DNA of 64,000 bases from Callorhinus ursinus (GCF_003265705.1 NW_020312827.1:15182996-15246995), one strand, 5' to 3'. Positions 22,626 to 34,100 are shown, counted from the first letter of the stretch. Numbers and translations: made by a program. Notes: generated by a model not told the origin, from the letters alone.

Positions 22626-22659
22626 AAAAGAAAAAAAACAACAGAAATCAAAGCAATAC

Positions 22660-22900
22660 CAATAGCTAATATTTTTCCATCAAGCTCTTATTAAATTGCA
22701 GGTGAGCATCTAAGTGCTTTACTTAATTTATTCTCCTAACTCTATGGGTCGGTGCTATTTCTGCCCCACAGTGCAGGTAAGGAAACAGGCTCAGAAAGGT
22801 GAAGAAATTCGTCCACCATCACAGAGCTAGTAGTTCCAGAGCGGAAATGAGAACCAGGTCATCTGGCTCTGGTTCATCCGTCTGCTCAAGTTCCAGATCT
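22660..22900 (-). repeat. MIR SINE (antisense), near full length
   Basis: aatagctaatatttttccatc, taagtgctttacttaattta, ctctatgggtcggtgctatt, caggtaaggaaacaggctca, and a tcacagagctagtagttcc block appear in order. Confidence 0.85.
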
Positions 22901-23109
22901 CAAAGAGCTTGAGCTCTTTCATTTCCCTGTTATAGATAGGGAAAATGAGGAGCCACCCAGTTATGGAAGTTATTTGCATTCACATTGTTGGTGAAGGGCA
23001 GAGCTGATATTCTGTAACCTATACTTGTAAGCTTTTCTCTCTGTCTCCTTCTGTTGTTGTTGGGTAAAGTTGAACATGGGGAACTGTGAGCAGAAATAAA
23101 ATGTTTTAA

Positions 23110-23950
23110 AAAATCTATAGGAAGGAAGAGTTAGAGAAGAGCTCCTGCTATGGGAAGGTTGAGTGGAGTGAATTTTGAAGGCTGGGCAGCACAAGGCCGG
23201 GTGGAGTTTTGGGAGGAGGGCATGCCAGCCTGGGAGCAGCCCAGGAGAACATGCGCAGGGGAGAGGGAGTGGGTTTGTCTGGTGAAACTGTTAGTGATTC
23301 CATTTTGCTCTAATACAAGGCAGGATGGGGGAGCAAAAAAAAAATGAGGTGAGGCGTTATATCTGGGCCAGGGTATGAAAGGTCCTGGTATGCCACATGG
23401 AGGAGTCTGGCTCTTGTCCAAGTATTGAGGAGCCATGGAAGGGGCTTTAGCAGAGCAGTAACAGTGATGGATCCATGTTTGAGAAAGATCATTTTAGCTT
23501 GTGGGCAGGACTGCAGACTGGTGGACCCATAGAGCGGGCCATTGCCGCCATTCTTGCAATGAGAAGACAGTAACTTGCAGACTAGGTTGGGAGCAAGAGG
23601 GATAAAGAGAATGGGTTCAAGCAATGTTAGGAGGTAAGGAGGTAAGTCAAAAGGAGATGTGATTGGACACACTGGGATAGAAGGAGAGGAGTGAAGGATG
23701 ACCCCAGGTTTTTGACTTGAGCAAGTGGGTTGAAGGTGGGTCATTTACTGGGCCAGGAGACAGGAGCAGGTTTCAGGCTTGCTGAGGATAGGTTCCATTT
23801 CAGACTGTGCAGTTGGAGGAGGTTGTGAAAAAACCTGATGGGTGTCCAACAGACAGTCTAATGTATGAGTCTAAAACTCAGGAGAGAGGAGATCCAAGCT
23901 GGCATAAGAACTAGAGGAGAGTGAGCTTATGTATAGGTATTTTTTTCAAG
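23110..23950 (-). mobile_element. L2 LINE, long antisense 3' segment
   Basis: gcacaaggccgggtggag, then ggtcctggtatgccacatgg, the ggagccatggaagggg block, gatcattttagcttgtggg, tagcaatgttaggaggta-like text, gatgaccccaggtttttgac and tgggtcatttactgggcc follow antisense L2 over more than 800 bp. The 144-codon minus-strand frame at 23310-23744 runs in the element's own direction but lies in its 3' part, not in its reverse-transcriptase domain. I see no conserved polymerase motif in it. Confidence 0.75.
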
Positions 23951-24264
23951 CTTTGGAGTAGATGAAGTTGTCAGTTCTGGGGTTATGGGACATCATTACA
24001 ACTGATGAGCTCATATTAGAAATAACCTCATCAAATATTATAGTTAATTTTCCTTAGAAAAATTCAATAATACCCTACATCAGTCTAGCCCTTTGTCGTT
24101 TTTCTAGGGCTTTCATATCCATTATCTCATTAGAATAGTGTCTGGTTTGCAACATAGATGATGAGGGCTCATCATCTCTAAAAACATGAATGGTATTTTA
24201 AAGGTCTATATGACTTCTAAATTCCTAGTTAGCTGGGAGCAGGGCTGAGATGGGTGTCAGGCTG

Positions 24265-24412
24265 TCCAGATTTTAATGTGCATTGGAACCATGTGGGGAT
24301 CTTGCAGATTCTGATTTTGGGTTGGTGATGGTGGTGGCAGTGGTGGGATTCTGTTTCCAACATACCCCCAGATGACATCTCTACTGCTGCTCCAGGATGC
24401 ACTCTGAGTATC
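24265..24412 (+). repeat. hAT/MER5-type DNA transposon relic
   Basis: ttaatgtgcattggaaccatg, a ggggatcttgcagattctga block, gggattctgtttccaacat and tgctgctccaggatgcactc reproduce the layout of MER5/MER58-like elements, with a GGTGGT insertion-type run in the middle. Confidence 0.5.
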
Positions 24413-24574
24413 AAAGAGTAGAGAATAGATTTTCTATCTCCTTGTTTAGCATTCTGTTCATTAATCCATATTGAGTCTAGAGCTAAAACTAAGAGTGGGC
24501 AGGACCAGATGAGACATTTACTGCTAGGACTTCAAGTGATGGAATTTTTCTGATCTTAGAAGCAGACCTTTGAG

Positions 24575-24767
24575 GGGCGCCTGGGTGGCTCAGTCAGTTA
24601 AGCATCTGCCTTCGGCTCAGACTCAAGTCATGATCCCAGGGTGTTGGGATTGCCCCACACTGGGCTCCCTGCTCAGCAGGGGAGTCTGCTTCTCCCTCTC
24701 CCTTCCCCCATTTGTGCTCTCTCACTCACTCTCTCTCTCAAATAAATACATAAAAATCTTAAAAAAA
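24575..24767 (+). mobile_element. CAN-SINE
   Basis: ggcgcctgggtggctcagtc head with CTCTCTCTC and AAATAAATACATAAAAATC tail. A 17-bp duplication (agaagnngacctttgag) lies at 24558-24574 and 24768-24784 with two mismatches. A small ctcagactcaag insertion is visible in the head. Confidence 0.94.
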
Positions 24768-24784
24768 AGAAGTTGACCTTTGAG

Positions 24785-25249
24785 ATCTTGCAGATGATAA
24801 AGCCTTGGCCTTTTGCAGAGAGGGAGCTGATATGCTCAAAGAAAGTGCCTGCCACACCTCCATGTTGTCCCCTTTGCATGTTCCGGGGCATATGGAGTTC
24901 AACAGGATCCAATAGACTTGGGTGTATAAATGCCCAAATCACGTGGGTTTCTTAATCTTGAGGTTTGTCTGGCCAAATACAGTCTGGGAACGAGTGACCC
25001 TGGGGTTGAGGAGAAGGAAAAGTTTGCATCAGGAATTATTAATAAACAAACTCAAATGGAAAAGGACCAGGCAGAGAGGCGTACTTTTGGTGTTAAAACC
25101 AGACAGATCTTAGGCCAAGTTGCAGTCCTTGGTTCTGACAGGAAGAGCGGGGCTGTTGCTGAATCCTCCTGAGTTATCCTTTATCCCCCAGCCTCTGAGT
25201 TCTGGAATGATGCTTTTAAAACCCTATTAGTCCAGCCAGGATGTGCCTT
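24785..25249. other. single-copy DNA, nothing recognised
   Basis: Overlapping frames at 24922-25172 (63 and 80 codons) show no domain and are not flanked by obvious splice sites. Confidence 0.4.
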
Positions 25250-25960
25250 TTGTTGCCAGCTACAGTATCATTTCTCATGCGATGATCTTCACTTTTATAT
25301 TTAATTCCAGTTTTCTGTAATTTAAATTTTGCTGAAAACAGCCATATTGCTGCGGGTGTAAACGAAGGTAGATGAGCATTAATGGTGTCAGTTCACAGAT
25401 GTTCTTAAGTTAAATAATTACTGCTCACTCCCCTGGATCTCTGTTCAAAATGCCTACACTTTTCAATTAGAAGCACAAAGCACTTTCCTTCATCATTGTT
25501 ATTGGGATCAGGTTCAGGCTGAAGAACCCGCATGAGATATGAGACCTCAGATTAAGGCTGGGGCTCCATCAATGAAACAGCCAGTTTACGTGTGAGAGGA
25601 GTATGGAAGCTCTGTTGTTTTTACAGATTTATTACATTTTCTTAAAAGCATCTAAATTAATGCTACATTAATTACTGATGGGGATGCACCCTGCAGCATA
25701 TGTTGCTATTAATTGTATCCATTATCACAAAATAAACATCTCTTTATAAAAACAAATGATGCTTCATTTTAATATGTGGCTCAAAACACCCTCCTCTGCA
25801 GCTGTTGCTACTTCTGTTTTGGTGCTTTTCCTACAAAGGGCCACCTGTTACAATAGACATTTCATTTGTTTTTATTTGGAGAAATAGGACCCTTAGAAAA
25901 CAAAACCCCACCTCCTTAAGGCAATAATCATAAAATATGAAGCCCCAAAGGAAATTTGCA
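25250..25960. other. repeat-free AT-rich block, candidate conserved non-coding element
   Basis: About 700 bp free of recognisable repeats. It is dense in homeodomain-like and related words: taaataattactgc near 25412, ctaaattaatgctacattaa at 25652-25671, ctattaattgtatcc at 25707-25721, and caaatgatgcttcatttt at 25752-25769. It also has TTTTTATTTGG and an AATAAACATC block. Low CpG, no coding frame. This resembles distal developmental enhancers. Conservation cannot be tested here. Confidence 0.4.
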
Positions 25961-26214
25961 TTTTTTTCCCATCAGAAGTTCTCAACGTGAGGGTGGCCCC
26001 TGCACCTTCACTCTTCTAACCCTCAATCTAGACTTGTTTGAATTTTAGACCTTGAAGGATCTCATTCTAATGTGAATGTCTTCATGTTGCAGCTGGAGGA
26101 ACTGAGAGGTTGGTGTTGACTCAAGGCAAAGCCAATGTCCCCGGAATCTGTAATGGGTGCTTTCTGTTCTCTAACATGTGGCTTTTTGAGTGCATTAGCC
26201 TGTTGACTTACATT
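25961..26214. other. single-copy DNA
   Basis: A weak antisense-MIR-like patch near 26090 (ttgcagctggaggaactgag), otherwise nothing recognised. Confidence 0.35.
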
Positions 26215-26420
26215 AATTGGCTGTGTGAACTTGGGCAAATTACTTAACCGCTCTGACCCTCAGTTCCTTTCACTCTGTAAAGGAATGGATAGCTACTTCA
26301 TTAGCGTTGTTGTGAAGATAAATGACTTAATACAGGCATATTGCTTAGAATAGTGCCTGGGATTTGGTGATTCCTCAAAAAGTGGTGACTATTCCAATAA
26401 TAATTGATGTTGTCACCATT
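26215..26420 (+). repeat. MIR SINE
   Basis: ggctgtgtgaacttgggcaa, attacttaaccgctctgacc, tctgtaaaggaatggatag, gttgttgtgaagataaatg and gaatagtgcctgggatttgg are in MIR order. Confidence 0.85.
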
Positions 26421-26727
26421 ACTATGATTATTAGTGCACATAGTGAATATTCCAGAGTCCATTCTTAAAGCATGCGATATGATGGTAAATTACACAGGAC
26501 CACCAACATGGTGTCCTTCAGACACCCCCCCAAGTTCTGCCTTTATGCACCATCCTTGATCTTTGGTTGTTACTCAGTGTTCACGAATAAAGAAATACAG
26601 TTACAAATTAAACTGAAATTGAATTATAAAGGGAGACCTAATATAGAAGTGATTAAATCCTAAGGTTGAAATTGTCAGAAAATATTGGGAAAACTTTCTT
26701 ATTGTTGACCACTTTTCTGCCCCTTTA

Positions 26728-26930
26728 TTTTTTTTTAAGATTTTATTTATTTATTTGAGAGAGAGAGCATGAGAGAGCACAAGCAGGGGAGCGGCAAAAG
26801 GAGAGGGAGAATCAGGCTCCCCGATGAGCAGGGAGCCCGATGTGGGGCTCGATCCCAGGATCCCAGGACCCTGGGATCATGACCTGAGCAGAAGGTAGAT
26901 GTTTAACTGACTGAGCCACCCAGGCACCCC
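26728..26930 (-). mobile_element. CAN-SINE (antisense)
   Basis: Complete antisense copy ending in gactgagccacccaggcacc. A perfect 15-bp duplication, ttttctgccccttta, at 26713-26727 and 26931-26945 marks a clean insertion. The consensus-like body suggests a comparatively recent event. The frame at 26812-27000 is SINE sequence. Confidence 0.96.
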
Positions 26931-26982
26931 TTTTCTGCCCCTTTAAATAAAAAGAAAGAAAAATTACCTTGGCATTTTTAGA

Positions 26983-27032
26983 TTGATTGCAAATGACCAA
27001 GGACTTCTTGATTGCAAATGACCAAAGACTTC
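26983..27032. repeat. 25-bp tandem duplication
   Basis: Two adjacent 25-bp units, ttgattgcaaatgaccaagg plus acttc, at 26983-27007 and 27008-27032 differ by one base (G to A). Confidence 0.95.
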
Positions 27033-27054
27033 ATTCCAGATCTTATGGAATGAC

Positions 27055-27083
27055 ATTCATTCATTCATGTATTCATTCATTCA
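27055..27083. repeat. (ATTC)n microsatellite
   Basis: About six ATTC units with one GT interruption. Possibly the tail of an otherwise eroded antisense L2. Confidence 0.88.
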
Positions 27084-27086
27084 CTT

Positions 27087-27607
27087 TTGAATTGCTGTGT
27101 GTGAGGGAGGCACAGAAAGTAATCATTTTACAATAAATGTCCACAGTTGACTTTTTCATAAACTGTATGTATGGGGAATAATAGTAGATGGAGTCATTTG
27201 CCTGAAGGTCGAAGGTATAGTGCTTGATACAAACTTGAGTATTCAGGTAGCCATGAGCTGGAGAGTAAGAGAAAGAACATCCTGCTTGAAGCTTGTTTCA
27301 AAGAGATGATCTGGAGGGATGCTGCTTCTGTAAGCCTCTGTAGTCCCCTGCAGAGAAGGGCAAGGCCACTGCATCAGTGTTGTGCTTCTGTCTTTAGCAT
27401 CATGCCACACATGCTCAGATTTATCATTCTGCTAGCTCACCATTCCTCTGGTTTCATAGTTTCAGCAAGATGTTTATAGCCATCTATGAAAATAAAATGT
27501 TTGGGAAATGCTGACTATGACATAGCCAGCCTCCTGGAAGTATACAATGTATTCTGCATATTAAAAGTTCAGAGAGTTATTTGTTATATACATCATTTTA
27601 ATTTCCT
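27087..27607. other. single-copy DNA, nothing recognised
   Basis: No repeat or coding signal recognised. Confidence 0.4.
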
Positions 27608-27620
27608 TAAATTATTATTA

Positions 27621-27819
27621 TCTTAAAAGATTTTGTTTATTTATTTCAGAGAGAGAGAGAGACAGAGCACAAGCGGGGGGAGGGGCAGAGGGAGCTGGAG
27701 AGGGATAAGCAGACGCCCTGCTGAGCAAGGAACCGGATGCAGGACTCAGTTCTAGGACCCTGAGATCATGACCTGCGCCAAAGTCAGATGCTTAACTGAC
27801 TGAGCCACCCAGGTGCCCC
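27621..27819 (-). mobile_element. CAN-SINE (antisense)
   Basis: Antisense SINE with GA-rich body and ctgagccacccaggtgcccc end. A 13-bp duplication, taaattattatta, flanks it at 27608-27620 and 27820-27832. Confidence 0.95.
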
Positions 27820-28079
27820 TAAATTATTATTATTTTCAATATGGAGTTCTTTTTTGGTGAAACACCTCTGAATACCTCCCAGGATACTAGTGGCCTGCAC
27901 TGAGCCAACTCAAAGCTTAAGAATTGTCATCTTCCCCTAACCTAATCATAAAATGGGAGGAGAATGACTCCTTCCCTTTCACATCCCTGCCATCCATCTA
28001 TGGCCTCCTTCCCCTGCATTTCTTTCAACATTCCTGATTGGTTAGTGGTAATAACCCAAATTTTCATCTCACTCTGCTG

Positions 28080-28270
28080 CTTAAAATCGATGTGACTTTG
28101 GATAAGTTCTTTCCCCCTTTTGAGCTTATGTTTCCTCATCTGCAAAATGAAGATAAGAATATTCATCTTCTAGGTAGTTTGTGAGTCTTAGAATCCAAGG
28201 GAGATAAAGAACATGAAAGCACTTTGGTTGTGAGGCATGATGCCAATGTATGAGTACTATTAGCGCTACT
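28080..28270 (+). repeat. MIR SINE
   Basis: gatgtgactttggataagttc, ttgagcttatgtttcctcat, ctgcaaaatgaagataagaa, then aacatgaaagcactttgg. The MIR order is clear. Confidence 0.72.
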
Positions 28271-28810
28271 TGATCTTAAACCTTAGCCTATTTATGCTCT
28301 TGGCCTGTGCAGACTTCTGGGCCTAACAATTGAAAACATTTAGTTCTGCTGTGTAAAACAATGCCTCCTTTAGTTGTCTTAAAATCCACCTTCTTAAACT
28401 CCAAGCAGTACCTTTGAGGATTATTTAGCTGAACTCTATGATTTCAGCCTGCGGGAAGTGCCTGCCTCAGACTTCCTCCTTGTAACCCATAGGGAGGCTA
28501 CACTGGCATTCCTTTGTTTCATCTTTTTTTTCCATACTCAAGACTACTCTTTTGCCTCAGCATCCGTTTTCCCCTGGAATGTAGGGGCCTGAGGGGTTTG
28601 GTAGGTTTATTGGCCACACGTTGTTAAAAACATCTCCTCCAAGAATTATATTTAATCACAGATTTAGATAAAAACATCTCCTCCTCCCCTATTCTCAAAA
28701 GGAAACAAGAAATTGACACACACATAAAAAAAGAAAGGTGTAAACCTAGCAAATAATGCCTGAAAGCAGAAGTAAATAAACAGGGATGTAAATTGTGATG
28801 CTAGGCGTAT
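28271..28810. other. single-copy DNA
   Basis: Contains a 15-bp direct repeat, aaaaacatctcctcc, at 28626-28640 and 28670-28684. No repeat family or gene was recognised. Confidence 0.4.
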
Positions 28811-28814
28811 TTTA

Positions 28815-28915
28815 TTATTCAAGTAACTCAATGGAAGTGTACTAAGTGGTTCCTATGTCAAGCACTGGGCTAAGGGCTAGAGATACAGAAATGGGTTTGA
28901 AATAGACTCTCTCTT
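28815..28915 (-). repeat. L2 LINE 3' fragment (antisense), host of an L1 insertion
   Basis: aagtggttcctatgtcaagc, actgggctaagggctagaga, tacagaaatgg follow the antisense L2 pattern. The fragment is cut by the L1 that begins at 28916. Confidence 0.5.
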
Positions 28916-29408
28916 TTTTTTTTTTTTTAATTTTTTTTATTGTTATGTTAATCCCCATATATTACATCATTAGTTTTTGATGCAGTGTTCCATGATTCAT
29001 TGTTTGTTCATAACACCCAGTGCTCCATGCAGAACGTGCCCTCCTCAATACCCATCACCAGGCTAACCCATCCCCCCACCCCCCTACCCTCTAGAACCCT
29101 CAGTTTGTTTTTCAGAGTCCATCATCTCTCATGGTTCGTCTCCCCCTCTGACATACTCCCCTTTTCTTCCTCTCCTGTTATCTTCTTCTTTTCCTTTTTT
29201 CTTAAAATATGTTGCGTTATTTGTTTCAGAAGTACAGATCTGTGATTCAACAGTCTTGCACAATTCACAGCGCTCACCGTAGCACATACCCTCCCCAATG
29301 TCTATCACCCAGCCACCCCATCCCTCCCACCCCCAACCACTCCAGTAACACTCAGTTTGTTTCCTGAGATTAAGAATTCCTCATATCAGTGAGGTCATGT
29401 GATACATG
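28916..29408 (-). mobile_element. L1 3' end, recent, antisense
   Basis: T-rich tail, then the complement of the carnivore L1 3' UTR (ttaatccccatatattacat; ataacacccagtgctccatg; ggctaacccatccccccacc). The first 350 bp is almost identical to the inverted copy at 35199-35545. A perfect 17-bp duplication, gaaatagactctctctt, at 28899-28915 and 29409-29425 proves an L1-type insertion. The 86-codon plus-strand frame at 28985-29245 is antisense L1 UTR. Confidence 0.96.
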
Positions 29409-29425
29409 GAAATAGACTCTCTCTT

Positions 29426-30160
29426 AAGGGATCTTTCCTTAAAGCAGCTTAAGAAGATTGTGAGATTGTGGGAGGAGAATGACCAGATGAAGAAGAAAAC
29501 ACAAAAACAAAACCAAAAAAACCCCATTACAGGTACTAAGACATTTGTTGGATCTTTCTACTTATATGAATTCTCTCCATTTTATTAGGTGACAGTTTGT
29601 CTTCTTGGACCCTGTCCCTCAGGCATGCTTAAGTTTAAGCAATCTTAAAATTATTGGCACAGGCATCTGTAGAGATAGATGAGGGAGCTGGGGGTAGGAG
29701 AGAAGCTCTGAACTGCTCAGGGGGCTGAAGGGAACGTTCTGTACCCAAACAAGGATTGTTCTAGATGAAATCGATGGTTCCTGACCTCGAGGTCTTCAAA
29801 GACAGTCAATATTTCCAAAATTCTTATGCAAACAATGCATCCATCATTTGCATCATAAAGGTCATGCCTAATGAGTTCAATACTTTTGGTATAGAAAATC
29901 TTGAAAACCACGAACTCTCTGTGAGCCATTTTAATCAGAAAAAGAGTTCTAGGTGGTTAACAAGTCAGAAGCTACTATTTCAAGATTGCAAATAATGCTA
30001 AGATTTCATGGATGTTACTGGGCATGAAGACTGGAAATCTTCTTGAACCATTTCTAAAGAGCTTAGAATTTAATTCTGTGCTGTAGTTTTCTCAACATTG
30101 GAAAAAAAAACTTTAAATTTTAGAGGAATGTCTAAAAGCCATCTAGCATCTTTAATCATC
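29426..30160. other. single-copy DNA, nothing recognised
   Basis: An A-rich patch lies at 29490-29522. Short frames on both strands at 29717-29995 have no recognisable features. Confidence 0.4.
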
Positions 30161-30164
30161 ATGA

Positions 30165-30525
30165 TCCTTGTGGGTTGGCCTTGCCTTTCTCTCCAGCCTT
30201 ACCCACCCTAATAACACTCCACGTTCCCAAAACATCTCCAGCTCTTCCATGCTTCTGTGCTTTCTGCCCCCAAACACCCTCCCACTTGTACCTAAACTCC
30301 TATTCATTCCTAGAACTCCAGCTCAGATACCACTTCTGCGAAGCCTTTTCTGCTCCTTCTCAGGCAAATTTGAATTCTGGTGCTTTGTTAATGAGGCTGT
30401 TTTCCACGATAGATGGTGAATTAATTCCATAGGGTGGGATCTCCAGCCCCTAGAGCAAAGTCTGACCAAGAGTAGGTGCCTCAGAGTGTTTATTGAGTCA
30501 AAGCGAAATGAATCCTCTGGTGTGT
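30165..30525 (+). repeat. L2 LINE 3' segment
   Basis: ttctctccagccttacccac, ccatgcttctgtgctttctg, ctagaactccagctcagata, ccacttctgcgaagcc, and an end with agtaggtgcctcagagtgtt follow the sense L2 3' region. Frames at 30168-30432 are L2-derived. Confidence 0.7.
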
Positions 30526-30779
30526 TTGTGGAGATTTTAAAATTGAAGGAAAAGAAGTAAACATTGATTTTTAGTCCCAAGGTTAGTCATATCTTCAGTG
30601 TCTGTTATTTCAATTATACAAAGAGAATGTCAAAGAATAATCACACTGTGATGACTAAATGGTGAGGGAATAACATTGTACTTGGGGGATTTGAAGCTTC
30701 GGAACAAAGTGGGTTGTGTATTGATGAAGAAGAGGCAACCAAGCACTTTGCTTTGTCGCCTCCTGAAGTGGTGGTGAAA

Positions 30780-30960
30780 GACTCATCAGTAAGGCATTTA
30801 AAAGTACAGGAAGAGTCGAGCATTTCTCAAAATGTTGTGAACATTCAAATGACCTGGCACTCCCCATATTTTGGTCAGCCTGGGATGGGGCCCGAGAGTT
30901 TACATTTCTAACAAGCTCCCAGGCAAAGTGTCTACTGCTGGATCGAGGACCTCTCTTACA
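30780..30960 (+). repeat. hAT/MER5-type DNA transposon relic
   Basis: atggggcccgagagtttaca, tttctaacaagctcccaggc, and gtctactgctggatcgagg match the 3' half of MER5-like elements. The 5' end is unclear. Confidence 0.58.
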
Positions 30961-30974
30961 GTAACAAGACTCAT

Positions 30975-32590
30975 GTGTGTGCGATGATTGGCTCAGCTGT
31001 CAACCGAAACTATAGTAATGTTAATCCCACCCAGTCACTCAGTTCTATACACAGCAAGCACGTAAATGCAAACTGGGCCTTTTTGTCTGCCTACCTTGTG
31101 ATTCAGATATTACCATTAAATTTTTTCCTCTCTGTAAGTCCGATCCTGGACATAATTAAATATGAATTGGTTGCTAGGAGAAACAGTAAATGAGACTTCG
31201 CAGTGGGAATAGAAAACTTAGCTGTTAGGTAGTCAAGTGAGAAGAATAGAAAAGTAAATTATTAGCTAGCTTTATTCTTATTCATCATATAACTTTTAAG
31301 AATAACAGGATATCAATTAAGTGCTAGATATCATCTTCCTCCACATTAGATGTGTTAATTGACACTGCATTGCTTAATCAATCTTGTTATACACTAATTA
31401 AATAACTGCAGGTTTTTTTTGAGGCTGAAAGAACAATTGATTACCATTTGATAACAATGTACACTAAAATCTCCTCCTCTGAGTGAGAAACCTATTTCTT
31501 GTCCTACCTTGTGGAACTAGGGAGCTGTAAAAGATGAAATACCACAGATAAAAAAAGTGTCACCTGCTCTGTTACTAGCTCCAGAATAAAAATGGTGAAT
31601 ATAAAGTGGATCTGGCTATCTGGAAAATAACAACAATTATAATGATAATAGTAAGGAATGTAAAATTTTAAAAATAAAGTGGATGAAGCCTATGAGCAGA
31701 TCAGTGAGGAAACAGGAGGTCATAGATTTAACTGGGATCCTGAGGTGGCTCCTAAATATCCGTTTATATAGGAGGAATTAGAAGCAGAAATCTGGTTAGA
31801 AATTCAAGATGCTTGTCTTCGAACCCTACTAATGTGGCAAGGATATATTTTTTAAATAAAAGGCTCTTGGGGAAGGCAAAGGAGGAGTCACTGATGGAGT
31901 TCACTGGGAGGCCAGAAACTCTTGCTCTCATCCCAATCACCAAAGCCACTCCTTGGTACTGCCATTAACATGAAATATACACAGATGTCCCAGTATATTT
32001 AAAAAAAAAAAAACGTGATATGGCCTACGAAGCACTACTTAAATTATAATTTTTTCCTATCATAATTGAAAGAAAAGAAAGTCATAAATGAAAGTGAATG
32101 CAGTCTGAATCTGTGTTGAACCCATTTTTAAAGAATTGCAAGTGAAGTTTTAAATCCATAAGAATGTAATTACGCTTCCATTGCTTAATGTATGGACTGA
32201 AATTCTGACTTAATTATTCTGCAACTAAATTTATATGTCATTTATGTAGTAAATCTTGGCAATTGCTCTCACAACTATCATTGGAAATGTAATTAACTTG
32301 GGTTAGATAAGTTTTTACAGTGAGAACTAAATGCAGTGTAATATCAAGGCATTATTTTAAAAGGCAAAGGCTAAATGCATCTTCTTTCTAAACTTTCTTG
32401 TTTGTTTGCAATTCCTTTTCCCAGAAAGCTAAATGCTGAGCTTGTTTTCTTTTTCCAGCTTCCCATTTTAGTCTGGTAATTTAAAGCTTTTTTTTCTTTC
32501 TTTTTAAGGAAAAGAGTTTTACTCTTTGTATTACAACTTTTACTAAGAATACAATTTATTTTTGAAAAAGGCTTCTCTGTATGTGATAAA
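30975..32590. other. repeat-free AT-rich block, candidate conserved non-coding element
   Basis: About 1.6 kb without a clear transposon. TAAT-core words are frequent: ttagctagctttattctta, tgtgttaattgacactgc near 31350, tgcttaatcaatc near 31371, cactaattaaataactgc near 31393. 32120-32320 (aagaatgtaattacgcttcc, gtaattaacttggg) is similar. No significant frame. Good candidate for distal regulatory function, untested. Confidence 0.38.
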
Positions 32591-33179
32591 GCTGTTCATT
32601 ATATTTTCAAAGCTCCACTTCCTTTGTTTTACTGTAGTTTAGTATTGAATTGATTTTTATTGTTATTTGCAACTGAGATTTCCCTAGAAGGAACATTTTA
32701 TACCTAGAAACTGTATTTTTATGACTTGCTAAGAATTGACGATGTCCTGTATTACTTTTATTATGAAAAATACAAATGATATTAAAAAAAGAGAGAGAGA
32801 TAAAAGGAAAAGGAAGATTCGCAGACACTGTGCCTACCCTCTCTCTATTTTAAGTTGATTGAGGATATATCGATAGAAAATAATTGTCTTCCCACAGGTT
32901 TGGGAGTTGGCTAAATCATGATATCATATCAAGATTATATAATGTAGTCTTTTGTTATTATAAGTTAGTGTTCCTATTTTTTGATGAGTTGGTGAGTGAT
33001 ATTTCTCTTTTTATTGATGAACAAAATGTAGAGGACCATCTTTTTGAAGTTTAGGTTTATCTCCATTTTTGTTCCATCCACTTTCATAGACTTATGGTTA
33101 TACTAGTGTGGATTTCTTACATTTATCTCACATTTAGCTATTTATTTGTTGTGCCAGGCTTTCTGCTAAATGCTTTCAT
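32591..33179. other. single-copy AT-rich DNA
   Basis: No repeat assignment. A short GA run lies at 32788-32799. Confidence 0.35.
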
Positions 33180-34100
33180 ATAAATATACATGAAAATAAA
33201 AAGGAAATCACATACACAAAAATAAATTCCAAGTAGATTATAGATTAAAATATGAAATGTAAAACAATAGAACTTCTAAAACATTATGGGTGAGTATATT
33301 CATGACCTTGGAGTACATAGATATTTGTTAGAATTTATAAAGGGCTTCAACAAATCGATGAATACCAAAAACTAACCTACAAAAAGGAATAGCCAAATGG
33401 CCAATAAACATATAAAAATGTTCCCAACAATTATCATAAAGGAAATAAAAATGAAAACCATAATTAAGTATTACTATACACCGAATGAAATAGCTAAATT
33501 GAAAAATCTTATAATACCAAGTATCAACAAATACAGAGAGCCCATGAAATTCTCATATATGGTTGGTGTGAGTATAAAATAGCACTGATCACTTTGGACA
33601 ACTTTTTTAGTGGTATATACTGAAGCTAATCATATATGTACCCTATGATCCAGAAATTCTGCATATAAGAATACACCCACAGAAGTGCATACATATGTTC
33701 AAAAATGTTAGATCAAGATTGCTCATAATAACACTCTTTGCAATAGCTAAAAACTGGAAATGACTCAAATGTTTATCTACAAGAGATTAGATAAGTCAAT
33801 TGTGGTATATTTAAGCAGTGGAAGTCTACACAACAATGACTACAATACTTCTCCAGCCTACTGATAAAAAACAAAATAATGATTTTCACAAACATGATGT
33901 TGATGGGAAGAAGCCATATGCTTTTTGGTTTCATTTATATAAAGTTCAAACATAGACAAAGCCATATTATGGCATTAACATCAGGAAAGTGGTTACCTTC
34001 AGAGTGGTCAGTGGGGATGGTGAGTGTGAAGGGAAGGGGCATTTGGGAATTTTTGACCTGTGGTTAATAGTCAGTAAAGCTTTCCATAGAAGACACGTAA
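33180..34100 (+). mobile_element. old L1 LINE fragment
   Basis: Degraded ORF2 3' part: aatagccaaatggccaataaac, ggaaataaaaatgaaaacca, accctatgatccagaaattc, tttgcaatagctaaaaactgg, then a 3' UTR with gtggttaccttcagagtggtc and gaagggaaggggcatttggg. Many indels and no intact frame. Confidence 0.78.

Noticed and set aside
23310..23744. A 144-codon minus-strand gene
   Set aside because: It lies within an antisense L2 LINE and has no domain or splice context.
28985..29245. An 86-codon protein repeated at 35222-35482, suggesting a conserved gene family
   Set aside because: Both frames are the antisense of the same young L1 3' untranslated region. Their similarity is due to the transposon.
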